A DNA stretch of 64,000 nucleotides from Coprococcus eutactus (GTDB lineage: Bacteria > Bacillota > Clostridia > Lachnospirales > Lachnospiraceae). The DNA is taken from positions 2,807,001-2,871,000 of the forward strand of contig NZ_CP102278.1 of the NCBI RefSeq assembly GCF_025149915.1, in the 5' to 3' direction. The position numbers were made by a program, and so were the translations under genes. This document shows, in pieces, positions 9,017-16,826 of this stretch. Numbering within the stretch: the stretch's first letter is position 1; each line of letters starts with the position of its first letter. The notes under the pieces are model-generated. The model was not told the origin of the DNA. It did not search any database and was given only the letters and a program-made list of their open reading frames with translations.

Positions 9017-9691
9017 CTACGCCACCCCTGTGGACTCCATTCCAGTCTGTCCAGCTGCTGCCATACTTACATTTGCCGTAACTGGTATATGTTCCTTACA
9101 TGCAATTGCAACATCACGCATGGATGGCACTGACACACTCTCTGTCTGCCAGAACCGCTCTGTAACCACCGATATTGCATGTGTGATATGTCTGTAATCA
9201 TTCTCGCATCCCAGAGCCTCACTGACATATCTGTAATGAATTTCCTCAAGATATTCAACTATATCTATTCCATCATCAATACTATCTAAATTTACATTAT
9301 CTGATGATATCATCTGATTCACATAGTCATGCAGCTCTGTCTCGTACTGGCAGTGTTCTCTAAGATTCCCAGGAAATATACTGTTGTGCGGATATGTGAA
9401 TGAATCCGCCACATAGTGAACAAGCTTTCCGAGAAGAAAGCTCTGTCTGACAGTTCCCATTCCGCCTTTCTCAAGTTTCTTTGTGAGTTTTTCCATATAC
9501 TTCATGACATTTTCGTAATTGTGTCCTCTAAGTTTCTCCTCGCCACGGATGCTGCCCCTGAAATAAGTCAGCATATTGATATCCGGCTCTATGCTGCCAA
9601 ATATGAACGCCGCCTTCTGCAGCTTAGATGCGCCGGCATCCATGTGATCCATAATATATCTGCTCAGATTCATGTGGTCTGCTGTTCTCAT
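9017..9691 (-). CDS. Zinc-dependent phospholipase C-like protein
   Basis: A 224-residue protein of the zinc-dependent phospholipase C/S1-P1 fold. Candidate metal ligands are the early His (MRTADHMNLSRYI), FGSIEPDIN, RGHNYENVMKY, the central GKLVHYVADSFTYPHNS and EHCQYETELHDYV. Those His/Asp-rich segments match the family, in which three zinc ions hydrolyse phospholipid head groups. No signal peptide is visible, so it is probably cytoplasmic or a relative with another substrate. The C-terminal 35 residues (ANVSMAAAGQTGMESTGVA) look unstructured. The start has AGGAGG nine bases upstream. It stands alone, with a terminator downstream. Confidence 0.75.
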   Translation of the reverse strand: MRTADHMNLSRYIMDHMDAGASKLQKAAFIFGSIEPDINMLTYFRGSIRGEEKLRGHNYENVMKYMEKLTKKLEKGGMGTVRQSFLLGKLVHYVADSFTYPHNSIFPGNLREHCQYETELHDYVNQMISSDNVNLDSIDDGIDIVEYLEEIHYRYVSEALGCENDYRHITHAISVVTERFWQTESVSVPSMRDVAIACKEHIPVTANVSMAAAGQTGMESTGVA

Positions 9692-9851
9692 ATTTAACGC
9701 CTCCTGCCTGTTCTGCCATCAAGCACAGCTTGATAAGCTTCTCATGTACAAATGTATCCTCTATATCTTTTTCGTTGTATATAGTGTAAACGATAGATAT
9801 AAAATCCGCAGGAAGAAACTATAAATACTTTCTAAATAGACCGTAAAATAT

Positions 9852-10793
9852 TCAGAAATTCATGGCAATTAAGAGAGTTCCAGCAGTGATGCATACCACG
9901 CCAACAGCCGCTTTCTTGGTCAGCTTTTCGTGGAACACGATTCCTGAAAATGCAATGGTGATGAGCATGCTCAGCTTGTCTATCGGTACTACCACGCTTG
10001 CCGGTCCGTCCTGAAGTGCCCTGTAATAACACAGCCAGGATGCTCCCGTGGCTATTCCAGAGAGCGCAATAAACAGCAGCTCATTCTTCTCTATGCCCTT
10101 TATCTCATGCTGTTTTCCTGACACAAACACCATAAGCCAAGCCATGACAAGAACCACCGTTGTCCTGATCGCCGTGCCCAGATTTGAGTTGATATCCGAT
10201 ATCCCTACCTTGCCGAGTATCGCTGTCAAACTGGCAAAGACAGCTGAGAGCACCGCGTACAGCAGCCAGCTGCCATGCAAAAGTCCCATTTCCCGCTGTT
10301 TCTGTGCCACACTGCCACCGTCTGTTGACATATGTTCGACATCTTTCCCTGACAGCTCCTGATCATCTGCAGTTTTCTTTTTGGTGATCATAAGCATGGT
10401 GCCCACACCTATCATAACTATTGAGATACCCTTAACCCAGGTGATCCCCTCATGTAGGAATATGAGGGCAAGCAGAATCGTGAGCACGGTGCTTGATTTG
10501 TCTATGGGAACGACCTTGTTGATATCCCCTTTCTGCAGCGCCCTGAAATAACACAGCCAGGATGCTCCGGTTGCAAGGCCGGAGAGGATCAGAAAGAGAA
10601 GTGTCTTACCGCTGATATGTGTGTCTGCAGTCCAGGCTCCTGTGACAAGAACCATCAGCCAAGCAAACAGCAGAACCACAACTGTCCTTATAGCCGTCGC
10701 CACATCAGAATCCGTCTTTCTTATACCGCATTTTGCAAGTATCGCCGTGATCCCCGCAAATGACGAAGAACCCACTGCAAATAATATCCACAT
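9852..10793 (-). CDS. EamA/DMT family transporter
   Basis: A 313-residue drug/metabolite-type transporter with ten predicted membrane helices in two homologous halves. Each half carries the same signatures: FAGITAILAKCGI and FASLTAILGKVGI, ATAIRTVVVL twice, GASWLCYFRALQKGD and GASWLCYYRALQDGP, and VVPIDK twice. Such proteins export or exchange amino acids, sugars or metabolites; the substrate cannot be told. I use the ATG at 10791-10793 (MWILFAV) with GGGAGG upstream. Both halves span an internal 45-residue cytosolic loop. No partner gene is adjacent. Confidence 0.85.
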   Translation of the reverse strand: MWILFAVGSSSFAGITAILAKCGIRKTDSDVATAIRTVVVLLFAWLMVLVTGAWTADTHISGKTLLFLILSGLATGASWLCYFRALQKGDINKVVPIDKSSTVLTILLALIFLHEGITWVKGISIVMIGVGTMLMITKKKTADDQELSGKDVEHMSTDGGSVAQKQREMGLLHGSWLLYAVLSAVFASLTAILGKVGISDINSNLGTAIRTTVVLVMAWLMVFVSGKQHEIKGIEKNELLFIALSGIATGASWLCYYRALQDGPASVVVPIDKLSMLITIAFSGIVFHEKLTKKAAVGVVCITAGTLLIAMNF

Positions 10794-11205
10794 TTTACGC
10801 GCCTCCCATTTATATGTGACCGTGAGCCACACTTACATTTATCATTTTGTATCATCTTTACTATAGGGTAACACTATTTTGACTCCAAATCCATCCTTGC
10901 GGCACCCCCGCTCAAAGCCACACAAAAGGCAGGCTCACATAAGGACGCTTTCAAAAAGTGACCGATTGAGAGCAGCACAACGCCACAGAGATTTAAAACT
11001 CTGTGGCGTTGTGCTTTTTTATAGCTAACAGGAAAATGATTAGAAAAAATTTTGATCTTTGATTAAGGTTACGGGCGTAACAGTTACTGAAAAGTGATTT
11101 ATTCTACAACGGCGGCGTCCGTCAGTCTGGAATAGTGAGCAGTGTATTTCCGTAAAAACAGCAAAGCCGCCCGGTTTCGGACGGCAAATTGGCACAGGCT
11201 GTGTT
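10794..11205. other. Boundary region left of the Ktr/Kdp block
   Basis: No intact gene. A plus-strand terminator lies at 10975-11020 without any intact plus-strand gene before it. A short open frame just upstream, ending LKATQKAGSHKDAFKK, might be a 3' remnant, but this is weak. From 11021 to 11205 I see nothing coding. Base usage changes near here, so this is the likely left edge of an acquired segment. Confidence 0.35.
10975..11020 (+). terminator. Strong orphan terminator
   Basis: Perfect 16-base stem (GCACAACGCCACAGAG at 10975-10990, CTCTGTGGCGTTGTGC at 10999-11014) with an eight-base loop, followed by TTTTTTAT on the plus strand only. Both flanking genes are on the minus strand, so it serves no intact gene here. 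Confidence 0.8.
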
Positions 11206-11385
11206 TTATGCTCCCCAAAGCAACATACCGATTGCCGTAGCGAGAATCATTGCGATAACGCAGGGGCGAACGCCGGAGAGAAAAGCGTTGACGCCGGCAT
11301 ATTTCATCAGATTTTTGAGTACCGCCGCAATTAAAAGTATAATAACGAAAGACGGAAGAACAACGCCGAGCGTACCAAGCGATAT
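11206..11385 (-). pseudogene. Chromate transporter (ChrA-type) C-terminal remnant
   Basis: A 59-codon open frame ending at 11206 encodes a hydrophobic stretch characteristic of the end of ChrA-type transporters: LGTLGVVLPSFVIILLIAAV, then LKNLMKYAGVNAFLSGVRP and a last membrane helix ending GMLLWGA. A stop codon (TGA at 11386-11388) closes the frame immediately upstream and there is no start codon. About nine tenths of the gene is thus missing. It lies just downstream of kdpE in the same orientation, so it may have been the last gene of the acquired cluster or a resident gene cut by its arrival. Confidence 0.6.
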
Positions 11386-11452
11386 TCAGCCCTTCAATTC
11401 CGAAAAGATTTTCTATTGCATATCGGTTCAAATCCTTGTTTCCCCGCTTTTC

Positions 11453-12154
11453 TCAGTCTACCCGCAGCATACGGTAACCGACGCCGATATGCGTCTGAAT
11501 GTATTGCGGACCGTCCTTTTGCGGCTCCAGCTTTTTGCGCAGGGTCGCCATAAACACCCGCAGAGAAGCAATATCGTTTTCCCAGCTGCTGCCCCAAATC
11601 TGCTGCGTGATATAGGTGTGCGTCAGCACCTTTCCGACATTATGAGAGAGCAGACACAAAAGCTTGTATTCAATCGGGGTCAGGTGCAATTCCTCCCCAT
11701 TTAGATAAGCGCAGCCGGCGGCATAATCAATTTTAAGCTTGCCGTTTTGGAAAACGGGTGAGTTGGCATCGCCGCTTGCCTGAAGCAGCAGCAGCCGTCT
11801 TTGCGTGACCCGAAGGCGTGCCAAAAGCTCCTCTATGGAAAAGGGCTTTGTCAGATAGTCGTCCGCCCCGGCATCCAGCGCCGTGATTTTGTCTTTATCC
11901 TCGCTGCGCGCACTGATCACAATAATGGGCATATTTGACCATGAGCGGATGCTTTCGATCACCTGTGTGCCGTCGATATCCGGCAGCCCCAGATCCAGCA
12001 GAACGATATCCGGGTTATGGGAGGTCGCTTCTATAATAGCGCTGTGTCCGTTCTCCGCGGTCAGGTAGCGGTAATCGTGCGCCTTTAATGTTGTTACGAT
12101 CAGATTGCGGACGGGACGGTCGTCCTCCACAACGAGAACAAGGGGTTTATTCAT
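11453..12154 (-). CDS. kdpE: KdpE-type response regulator
   Basis: A 233-residue OmpR/PhoB-family regulator. The receiver domain (residues about 4-115) has the acidic pocket EDD, phospho-acceptor Asp in DIVLLDLGLPDIDG, VISAR and the conserved Lys in YLTKPF. The winged-helix domain (about 130-230) has LTPIEYKLLCLLSHNVGKVLTHTYI and HIGVGYRM, closely matching KdpE. It overlaps kdpD by eight bases, so the two are translated together. KdpE normally activates kdpFABC under potassium limitation. No kdpFABC is present, so the target here is probably the ktrAB genes upstream in the same cluster. Codon use is richer in G+C than in the flanking regions. Confidence 0.9.
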   Translation of the reverse strand: MNKPLVLVVEDDRPVRNLIVTTLKAHDYRYLTAENGHSAIIEATSHNPDIVLLDLGLPDIDGTQVIESIRSWSNMPIIVISARSEDKDKITALDAGADDYLTKPFSIEELLARLRVTQRRLLLLQASGDANSPVFQNGKLKIDYAAGCAYLNGEELHLTPIEYKLLCLLSHNVGKVLTHTYITQQIWGSSWENDIASLRVFMATLRKKLEPQKDGPQYIQTHIGVGYRMLRVD

Positions 12155-14138
12155 TCAGAGTCACCTCGCTGAGCGGTAAAGTAAAGGTAAATATGCAGCC
12201 GTGCGGTACGTTATCCGTAAGCGTCAGCGTTCCGCCGTGCAGCTCTATGATAGATTTACACAGGGTAAGCCCGATCCCGAAGCTTCTGCGGCTGTCTGCG
12301 ACGGTATTTTTCCCGGTGTAAAACATCTCAAAAATATGCGGTTTCATATCGTCTGCAATTCCGTTTCCGTTATCGGTGACTCGGATCACGGCATCCCCGC
12401 CCTGTTTTTCGGCACTTACGCAGATCTCGGAGCCTTGTTCGGTATATTTCAAAGCATTATCAATAAGGTTGACAATGACCTGCACGATAAGCTGTGCGTC
12501 CATACGCGCAAGGATCAAATCGTCGCACCTTACCGTCACCTTGTGTCCGACGGATTTTTTCTTCAAATGCGAAACGGCTTCGTTGACCACTTCGTCTACA
12601 AGCTGGTCGGTAAGCTCCAGCTTCAGGCGTCCGTCATTCAGCCGTGTAACATACAGCAGATTTTCCACCACGCCGATCAGCCATTCGGAATCGTCATAAA
12701 TATCTTTATAGATCTGCTGCTTGGTTGCTTCGTCCAGGCAGTTTCCGTTATGCAAAAGCGTGTCCGCATTACCCGAAACGGAGCAAAGCGGCGTGCGCAG
12801 ATCGTGTGAGATCGACCGCAAAAGGTCGGCGCGCAGCTGCTCGCTTTTTGCAAGATCTGCCGCCCGTTCCTTTTCGGCGGCGTTGTGAGCATTATCCATT
12901 GCCAGCGCACATTCGTTCACAACCGACAGTACGATGCTGCTCTCAAATGAATCGGGCCTTTCGGGTTTCATCGGTATCCCGATTACACCGTATACTCTGC
13001 CGCCTGCACGGATCGCAAGATAAAGACATTCGGATTTTCCAAACTGTGCTGTCGCTGCTCCTGCACGGCAATCGTTTTGAAGCACCCATTCTGCGGTCTG
13101 CCGCTCTGCATCGCTTAGCAGCTTTTCAGCGTGTGTATCCTTTTTTTCGGCATACAGCCGCCCGGACAACATTCCGTTTTCGCCTTTCGTATAGGCAACA
13201 ATGCTTCGGTCAAGCAGCCGAGAGAGCTGCATACAGGTCACGCTTAAAACATCATCGTTGCTTTTTGCTTTTTGCAACAGACGGTCAGTGTCGAACAGCA
13301 CCTGCACACGGAACGCGGAGCGAGCCGAAAGCCTTGCATGATCTTTCAGCTTCGAGGCAAGCGTGCCGGTGAGAACGGAAGACGCCAGCATGACTGCAAA
13401 GGTAACGGGATAGCCTACGGCATAGGTCTGAAAGGACAACCTGGGTTCGGTAAGGAAAAATCCGAACAATACAACACTTAGAAGTGAGCCTGCCATACTG
13501 CAAAGGTATCCTTTGGTCAAAACGGAGATCATCAGCACACCTAGGATGTATACCGTAACGATATTGGTATCGGGAAAGCCGAGATGGTCGAACAGAAACC
13601 CGATCGCCGTACATACGGCAAGCGCCAGGACGGTCACGGCAATATCCCGCAGCGACGGTATCTCTGCACCTAAGAACAGACGGCGTCTGTGCGGCTTTGT
13701 ATAGTTCAGTGCGTCGGGAATAATATGAATGTCAACGTCGGGGGCGGAGGAGATAAGCTTTTCGGTGAGAGTCGGTCTTCCGAACAGCCCTCTGCGTCTG
13801 GCACTGCTTTGCCCGATCACGATTTTTGTGACATCGGAAAGCCTGACATATTCCGAGATCTGCAGCGGTACATCCTCGCCGTGCGTCTTAACGATCTCGG
13901 CGCCGAGCCTTTGCGCGAGCTGTATGTTCTGCGAAAGTCGGGACTGATCCTCATCATTTATGACCGTATCCGTCTGCACATAGATGGCGGTAAATCTTGC
14001 ATGAAGGGCCTTAGCCATCTTTGCGGCGGTGTGTATGATCCTTGCATTGGACGGCGAAGAGGATAGGCAGACAAGGATATGCTCGTCTGTATCGAATTTT
14101 GACTGTTCGGTTTGTACTTTCATCGGTTTCACCGCCAT
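12147..14138 (-). CDS. kdpD: Short KdpD-type sensor histidine kinase without the N-terminal KdpD domain
   Basis: A 663-residue kinase. Residues about 20-140 form the universal-stress-protein-like domain (ILVCLSSSPSNARII ... KIVIGQSSARRRGLFG). Four membrane helices of the DUF4118 type occupy about 160-265 and a GAF-like domain about 285-415. The dimerisation/phosphorylation domain holds SISHDLRTPL. The ATPase domain shows NLIDNALKYT, VTDNGNGI and FGIGLTL. Full-length KdpD is near 890 residues; the missing part is the N-terminal osmosensitive domain with its Walker-type site. An alternative start at 14123 (MKVQTEQ) has a slightly better upstream sequence. It pairs with the overlapping kdpE. Confidence 0.88.
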   Translation of the reverse strand: MAVKPMKVQTEQSKFDTDEHILVCLSSSPSNARIIHTAAKMAKALHARFTAIYVQTDTVINDEDQSRLSQNIQLAQRLGAEIVKTHGEDVPLQISEYVRLSDVTKIVIGQSSARRRGLFGRPTLTEKLISSAPDVDIHIIPDALNYTKPHRRRLFLGAEIPSLRDIAVTVLALAVCTAIGFLFDHLGFPDTNIVTVYILGVLMISVLTKGYLCSMAGSLLSVVLFGFFLTEPRLSFQTYAVGYPVTFAVMLASSVLTGTLASKLKDHARLSARSAFRVQVLFDTDRLLQKAKSNDDVLSVTCMQLSRLLDRSIVAYTKGENGMLSGRLYAEKKDTHAEKLLSDAERQTAEWVLQNDCRAGAATAQFGKSECLYLAIRAGGRVYGVIGIPMKPERPDSFESSIVLSVVNECALAMDNAHNAAEKERAADLAKSEQLRADLLRSISHDLRTPLCSVSGNADTLLHNGNCLDEATKQQIYKDIYDDSEWLIGVVENLLYVTRLNDGRLKLELTDQLVDEVVNEAVSHLKKKSVGHKVTVRCDDLILARMDAQLIVQVIVNLIDNALKYTEQGSEICVSAEKQGGDAVIRVTDNGNGIADDMKPHIFEMFYTGKNTVADSRRSFGIGLTLCKSIIELHGGTLTLTDNVPHGCIFTFTLPLSEVTLNE

Positions 14139-14191
14139 TTTTATTTTATTTTATTATTATACAGTAAAACTGTAAAAAAAACTACCGCAAC

Positions 14192-14452
14192 CTAAAAATC
14201 ATTCTTCTGCCCATCGGAAAGAATAATATCGACATTTCCGTGCGTTTCACGAAAACGGCGGATCTCACATAATATTTCACTTTCGGACAGTCCCTGCGGC
14301 AGCAGAATTTCGGAAGGCTCACGGGATTCGTTTTCCTTTAACAGTGCTTTTCTGTTTTCTTCAAGAAATCGATCCAGCCTGCTCATAAGATAAAATCCGA
14401 AAGCAAATATGCCAAGCAGGCTGACGATCAGTAATAGCTCAGCCATCCTCAT
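14192..14452 (-). CDS. Small single-pass membrane protein in the ktr-kdp cluster
   Basis: An 86-residue protein with one N-terminal membrane helix (ELLLIVSLLGIFAFGFYLM) followed by a charged cytosolic part with RLDRFLEENRKALLKENESR, a turn and IRRFRETHGNVDIILSDG. It is not a family I recognise. It lies 9 bases after ktrA and 53 bases before kdpD, in the same direction, so it is probably co-expressed and may be an accessory subunit or a signalling link between the potassium channel and the kinase; that is inference from position. The first ATG (MRMAELL) or the second are both possible starts. Confidence 0.65.
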   Translation of the reverse strand: MRMAELLLIVSLLGIFAFGFYLMSRLDRFLEENRKALLKENESREPSEILLPQGLSESEILCEIRRFRETHGNVDIILSDGQKNDF

Positions 14453-14461
14453 TCACCTCTG

Positions 14462-15109
14462 TTAAATGCGAAAACACTTCTGCAGTTCTTTGTAAGCGCC
14501 GAGAACCAAAAGAGTGATATTGTCCGTAAGAACGGTGTCAGGCGAAACTGCCATATTTATCTTTCCGTTCTCCTTGGTTGCCATAATATTGATGCTGTAT
14601 TTTCTGCGGATATCCAGCACTCCGACGGTTTTTCCGATCCAACCCTCCGGAACCTCTACCTCAAAAATGGCATGAGCCTCATCGACCTCGATGTAATCCC
14701 GTACGTGATCGGCGGTATAGCGAATAGCAGCCCAATTTGCTACTTGCTTTTCAGGGTAAATTACTTCGTCCGCTCCGTTACGCAGAAGAAATTTCTCCTG
14801 AACATCACGCTCGGCGCGGGACACAACTAATTTTGCACCGAGCTCTTTCAGCAAAGAAGTGGTTTCCAGCGAATTTTGAAAATTTCCTCCTATGGTGACT
14901 ATGCACACATCAAAGTTTCCGATTCCGAGCGACTTTAAAAATTCCGTGTTTGTGCTGTCACCTATCTGTGCGTTAGTAACGATCGGCAGAATCTTATTGA
15001 CCCTTTCTTCGTTGCTGTCTACCGCCATCACCTCATGCCCGAGCTTATTCAGCTGCAAAGCGATATGCCTACCGAATCTGCCGAGACCTATCAACAATAT
15101 GTTTTTCAT
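14462..15109 (-). CDS. ktrA: KtrA/TrkA-type potassium channel regulatory subunit
   Basis: A 215-residue cytosolic RCK protein. The N-terminal NAD/ATP-binding domain has the Rossmann glycine motif GLGRFGRHIA and the acidic AVDSNEE at the end of beta-2, then VTIGGNFQNSLETT. The C-terminal RCK-C domain begins near residue 135. KtrA forms an octameric ring that gates the KtrB pore in response to ATP/ADP. It follows ktrB by 15 bases with an AAAGGAG site and belongs to the same operon. Size is standard for the family. Confidence 0.9.
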   Translation of the reverse strand: MKNILLIGLGRFGRHIALQLNKLGHEVMAVDSNEERVNKILPIVTNAQIGDSTNTEFLKSLGIGNFDVCIVTIGGNFQNSLETTSLLKELGAKLVVSRAERDVQEKFLLRNGADEVIYPEKQVANWAAIRYTADHVRDYIEVDEAHAIFEVEVPEGWIGKTVGVLDIRRKYSINIMATKENGKINMAVSPDTVLTDNITLLVLGAYKELQKCFRI

Positions 15110-15124
15110 AATATAGTAACTCCT

Positions 15125-16462
15125 TTATCCGACTGTGATTTTTTCGAGCGGCAGCTTTGCTCCGCTCTGATTTTTATTGGAGACCGCCGCGTAAATCAGG
15201 GTAAGTCCGCCGACTCTGCCGAGATACATCAAGACGATCAAAATAAGCTGAGAAAGAACACCGAGCTGCGGTGTGATTCCAAGGGTAAGCCCGACCGTTC
15301 CGACAGCGGACGCCGTTTCGTAAAGGCAGGTGCTAAGCGGCAGACCTTCTGCCGTGCTGATAACAATGCCGCCGACAAAAAACAGCATGAAATACATTAC
15401 GGCAACGGCTGCGGCGTTTTTCACTGCCGAACCGTCAATGCGCCTGCCGCAGACTTCGGCATCGTCCTTTTGGCGACAAACGGAGAATGCACTCAGAATC
15501 AGAACGGCAAGCGTGGTCGTTTTCATACCGCCTGCCGTGGAGCCGGGTGATCCGCCGACAAGCATCAGCAGAATCATAATTGCCTTGGAGGAACCGGTCA
15601 TAGTGGGAAGATCGGCGGTATTGAAACCGGCGGTTCTCGGTGTGACGGACTGAAAAAGCGACGCAAGAATCCTTTCGGCGAGCGGCAGTCCCGTAAAATC
15701 GCAGAAGAAAAAGAATACTGCGGGAGCGATAATGAGGATTGCCGTTGTTACCAATATGACCTTGCTCTGCATCCGGTATTTTTTGAAATGCCACTTGTTT
15801 GTGCAAATATCGTCCCAGGTCAAAAATCCAATACCGCCCACAATAATTAAAAGCATAATTGCAATGTTTATTGTAGGCTCTCCGATGTATCCCGTAAGAG
15901 ACGGGTATTTGTTTTCTGCGGTGCCGAGTATGTCAAAGCCGGCATTGCAAAAGGCGGAAATCGAATGAAATGCCGCCATCCAAATTCCCTTGATACCGAA
16001 GTTTCCGCAAAATGTCGGCAGCATGACGATCATTCCGATAAGCTCGATCAAAAAAGTTCCCCGTACAATAAAGCGGGTCAGGCGGACGATCCCGCCGACC
16101 TTCGGGGCAGAGATGGCGTCCTGCATGGTACTGCGCTGCATCAGCGATATTTTTCTGCCGGACAGCATGGCGAAAAATGCCGCAACTGTCACAACACCGA
16201 GCCCGCCTATCTGGATCATCAGCAGTATTACCGTCTGCCCGAAAGCGGACCAATAACTGCCCGTATCCTGCACGACCAGCCCCGTAACGCAAACGGCCGA
16301 GGTCGATGTGAACAGCGCCTCGTGAAACGGCGTAACAACTCCGGCAGTCGATGAAAACGGCAGCATCAATATCAGTGCTCCGATCAGAATAACCCCGGCA
16401 AAGCCCAAAACGATCAGCTTAAAGGATGACAGTCGCTTTTTTCTATGTGTAATTTCAGACAT
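15125..16462 (-). CDS. ktrB: KtrB/TrkH-type potassium uptake membrane subunit
   Basis: A 445-residue membrane protein with the four pore-loop repeats of the Trk/Ktr/HKT superfamily, visible as TSTSAVCVTGLVV, FHSISAFCNAGFDI, FQSVTPRTAGFNT and YETASAVGTVGLTLG. These supply the filter glycines. The conserved GGSPGSTAGGMKTTT sits in the region before the last repeat. It takes up K+ (often Na+-dependent) with KtrA. The start at 16462 has ACAGGAG upstream and is the first gene of the cluster ktrB-ktrA-small gene-kdpD-kdpE. The region 16463-16540 contains no other gene and should hold the promoter. Confidence 0.92.
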   Translation of the reverse strand: MSEITHRKKRLSSFKLIVLGFAGVILIGALILMLPFSSTAGVVTPFHEALFTSTSAVCVTGLVVQDTGSYWSAFGQTVILLMIQIGGLGVVTVAAFFAMLSGRKISLMQRSTMQDAISAPKVGGIVRLTRFIVRGTFLIELIGMIVMLPTFCGNFGIKGIWMAAFHSISAFCNAGFDILGTAENKYPSLTGYIGEPTINIAIMLLIIVGGIGFLTWDDICTNKWHFKKYRMQSKVILVTTAILIIAPAVFFFFCDFTGLPLAERILASLFQSVTPRTAGFNTADLPTMTGSSKAIMILLMLVGGSPGSTAGGMKTTTLAVLILSAFSVCRQKDDAEVCGRRIDGSAVKNAAAVAVMYFMLFFVGGIVISTAEGLPLSTCLYETASAVGTVGLTLGITPQLGVLSQLILIVLMYLGRVGGLTLIYAAVSNKNQSGAKLPLEKITVG

Positions 16463-16540
16463 ATATACTTCTCCTGTTTTTGTTTGTTTACAAAGAGTAT
16501 ATTATGAAATATAAAAAAACGGTGTAATGATCCGGTGTAC

Positions 16541-16687
16541 TGTATTAAGATTGCATTAAGGCGCTCATTCTTTGAAAAAACAGCGCATAGTATAGCAAAC
16601 GCTGAAGGCCTTGAAGCCCTCGGCTTTGACAAAGACACCGCCGAAGGTGCTATATCCATTCTGACAGAACTTGGCATCATATCATGA
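16541..16687 (+). pseudogene. 3' remnant of an unrecognised plus-strand gene
   Basis: An open frame without a start codon ends at 16685-16687. It encodes a convincing C-terminal tail (RRSFFEKTAHSIANAEGLEA, then LGFDKDTAEGAISILTELG). The codon pattern looks protein-coding, but I cannot name the family. It lies between ktrB and the Dxs-like gene, opposite in strand to both, and is followed by a hairpin. It is probably the residue of a gene destroyed when the flanking block was gained or rearranged. Confidence 0.4.
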
Positions 16688-16707
16688 TCAGACACTCGAA
16701 TAAAATA

Positions 16708-16751
16708 CCCCATATAATTTCTGGAAATAAAAAATTTCAGAATTATATGGG
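16708..16751. terminator. Bidirectional terminator-like hairpin
   Basis: An 11-base perfect stem (CCCATATAATT at 16708-16718, AATTATATGGG at 16741-16751) extended inward by further pairing (TCTGGAAAT with ATTTCAGA). T-rich tails follow on both strands. It can serve the Dxs-like gene on the minus strand and the remnant on the plus strand. Confidence 0.65.
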
Positions 16752-16826
16752 ACATTTTATGTCTGTTCTATATTTCTACTAATAAATTATTCACACAAAC
16801 ATATATATCATAGATAATCATACACT

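Noticed and set aside
10860..10974. Possible 3' end of a plus-strand gene before the orphan terminator
   Set aside because: Only about 30 codons, no recognisable family, so mentioned as a weak possibility and not called.
11189..11704. 171-codon plus-strand frame opposite kdpE and the ChrA remnant
   Set aside because: It has no binding site and is opposite a clear response-regulator gene; its residues do not match a family.
13285..13614. Other-frame open reading frames inside kdpD
   Set aside because: G+C-rich codons suppress stops in alternative frames; the kdpD frame carries all family motifs.
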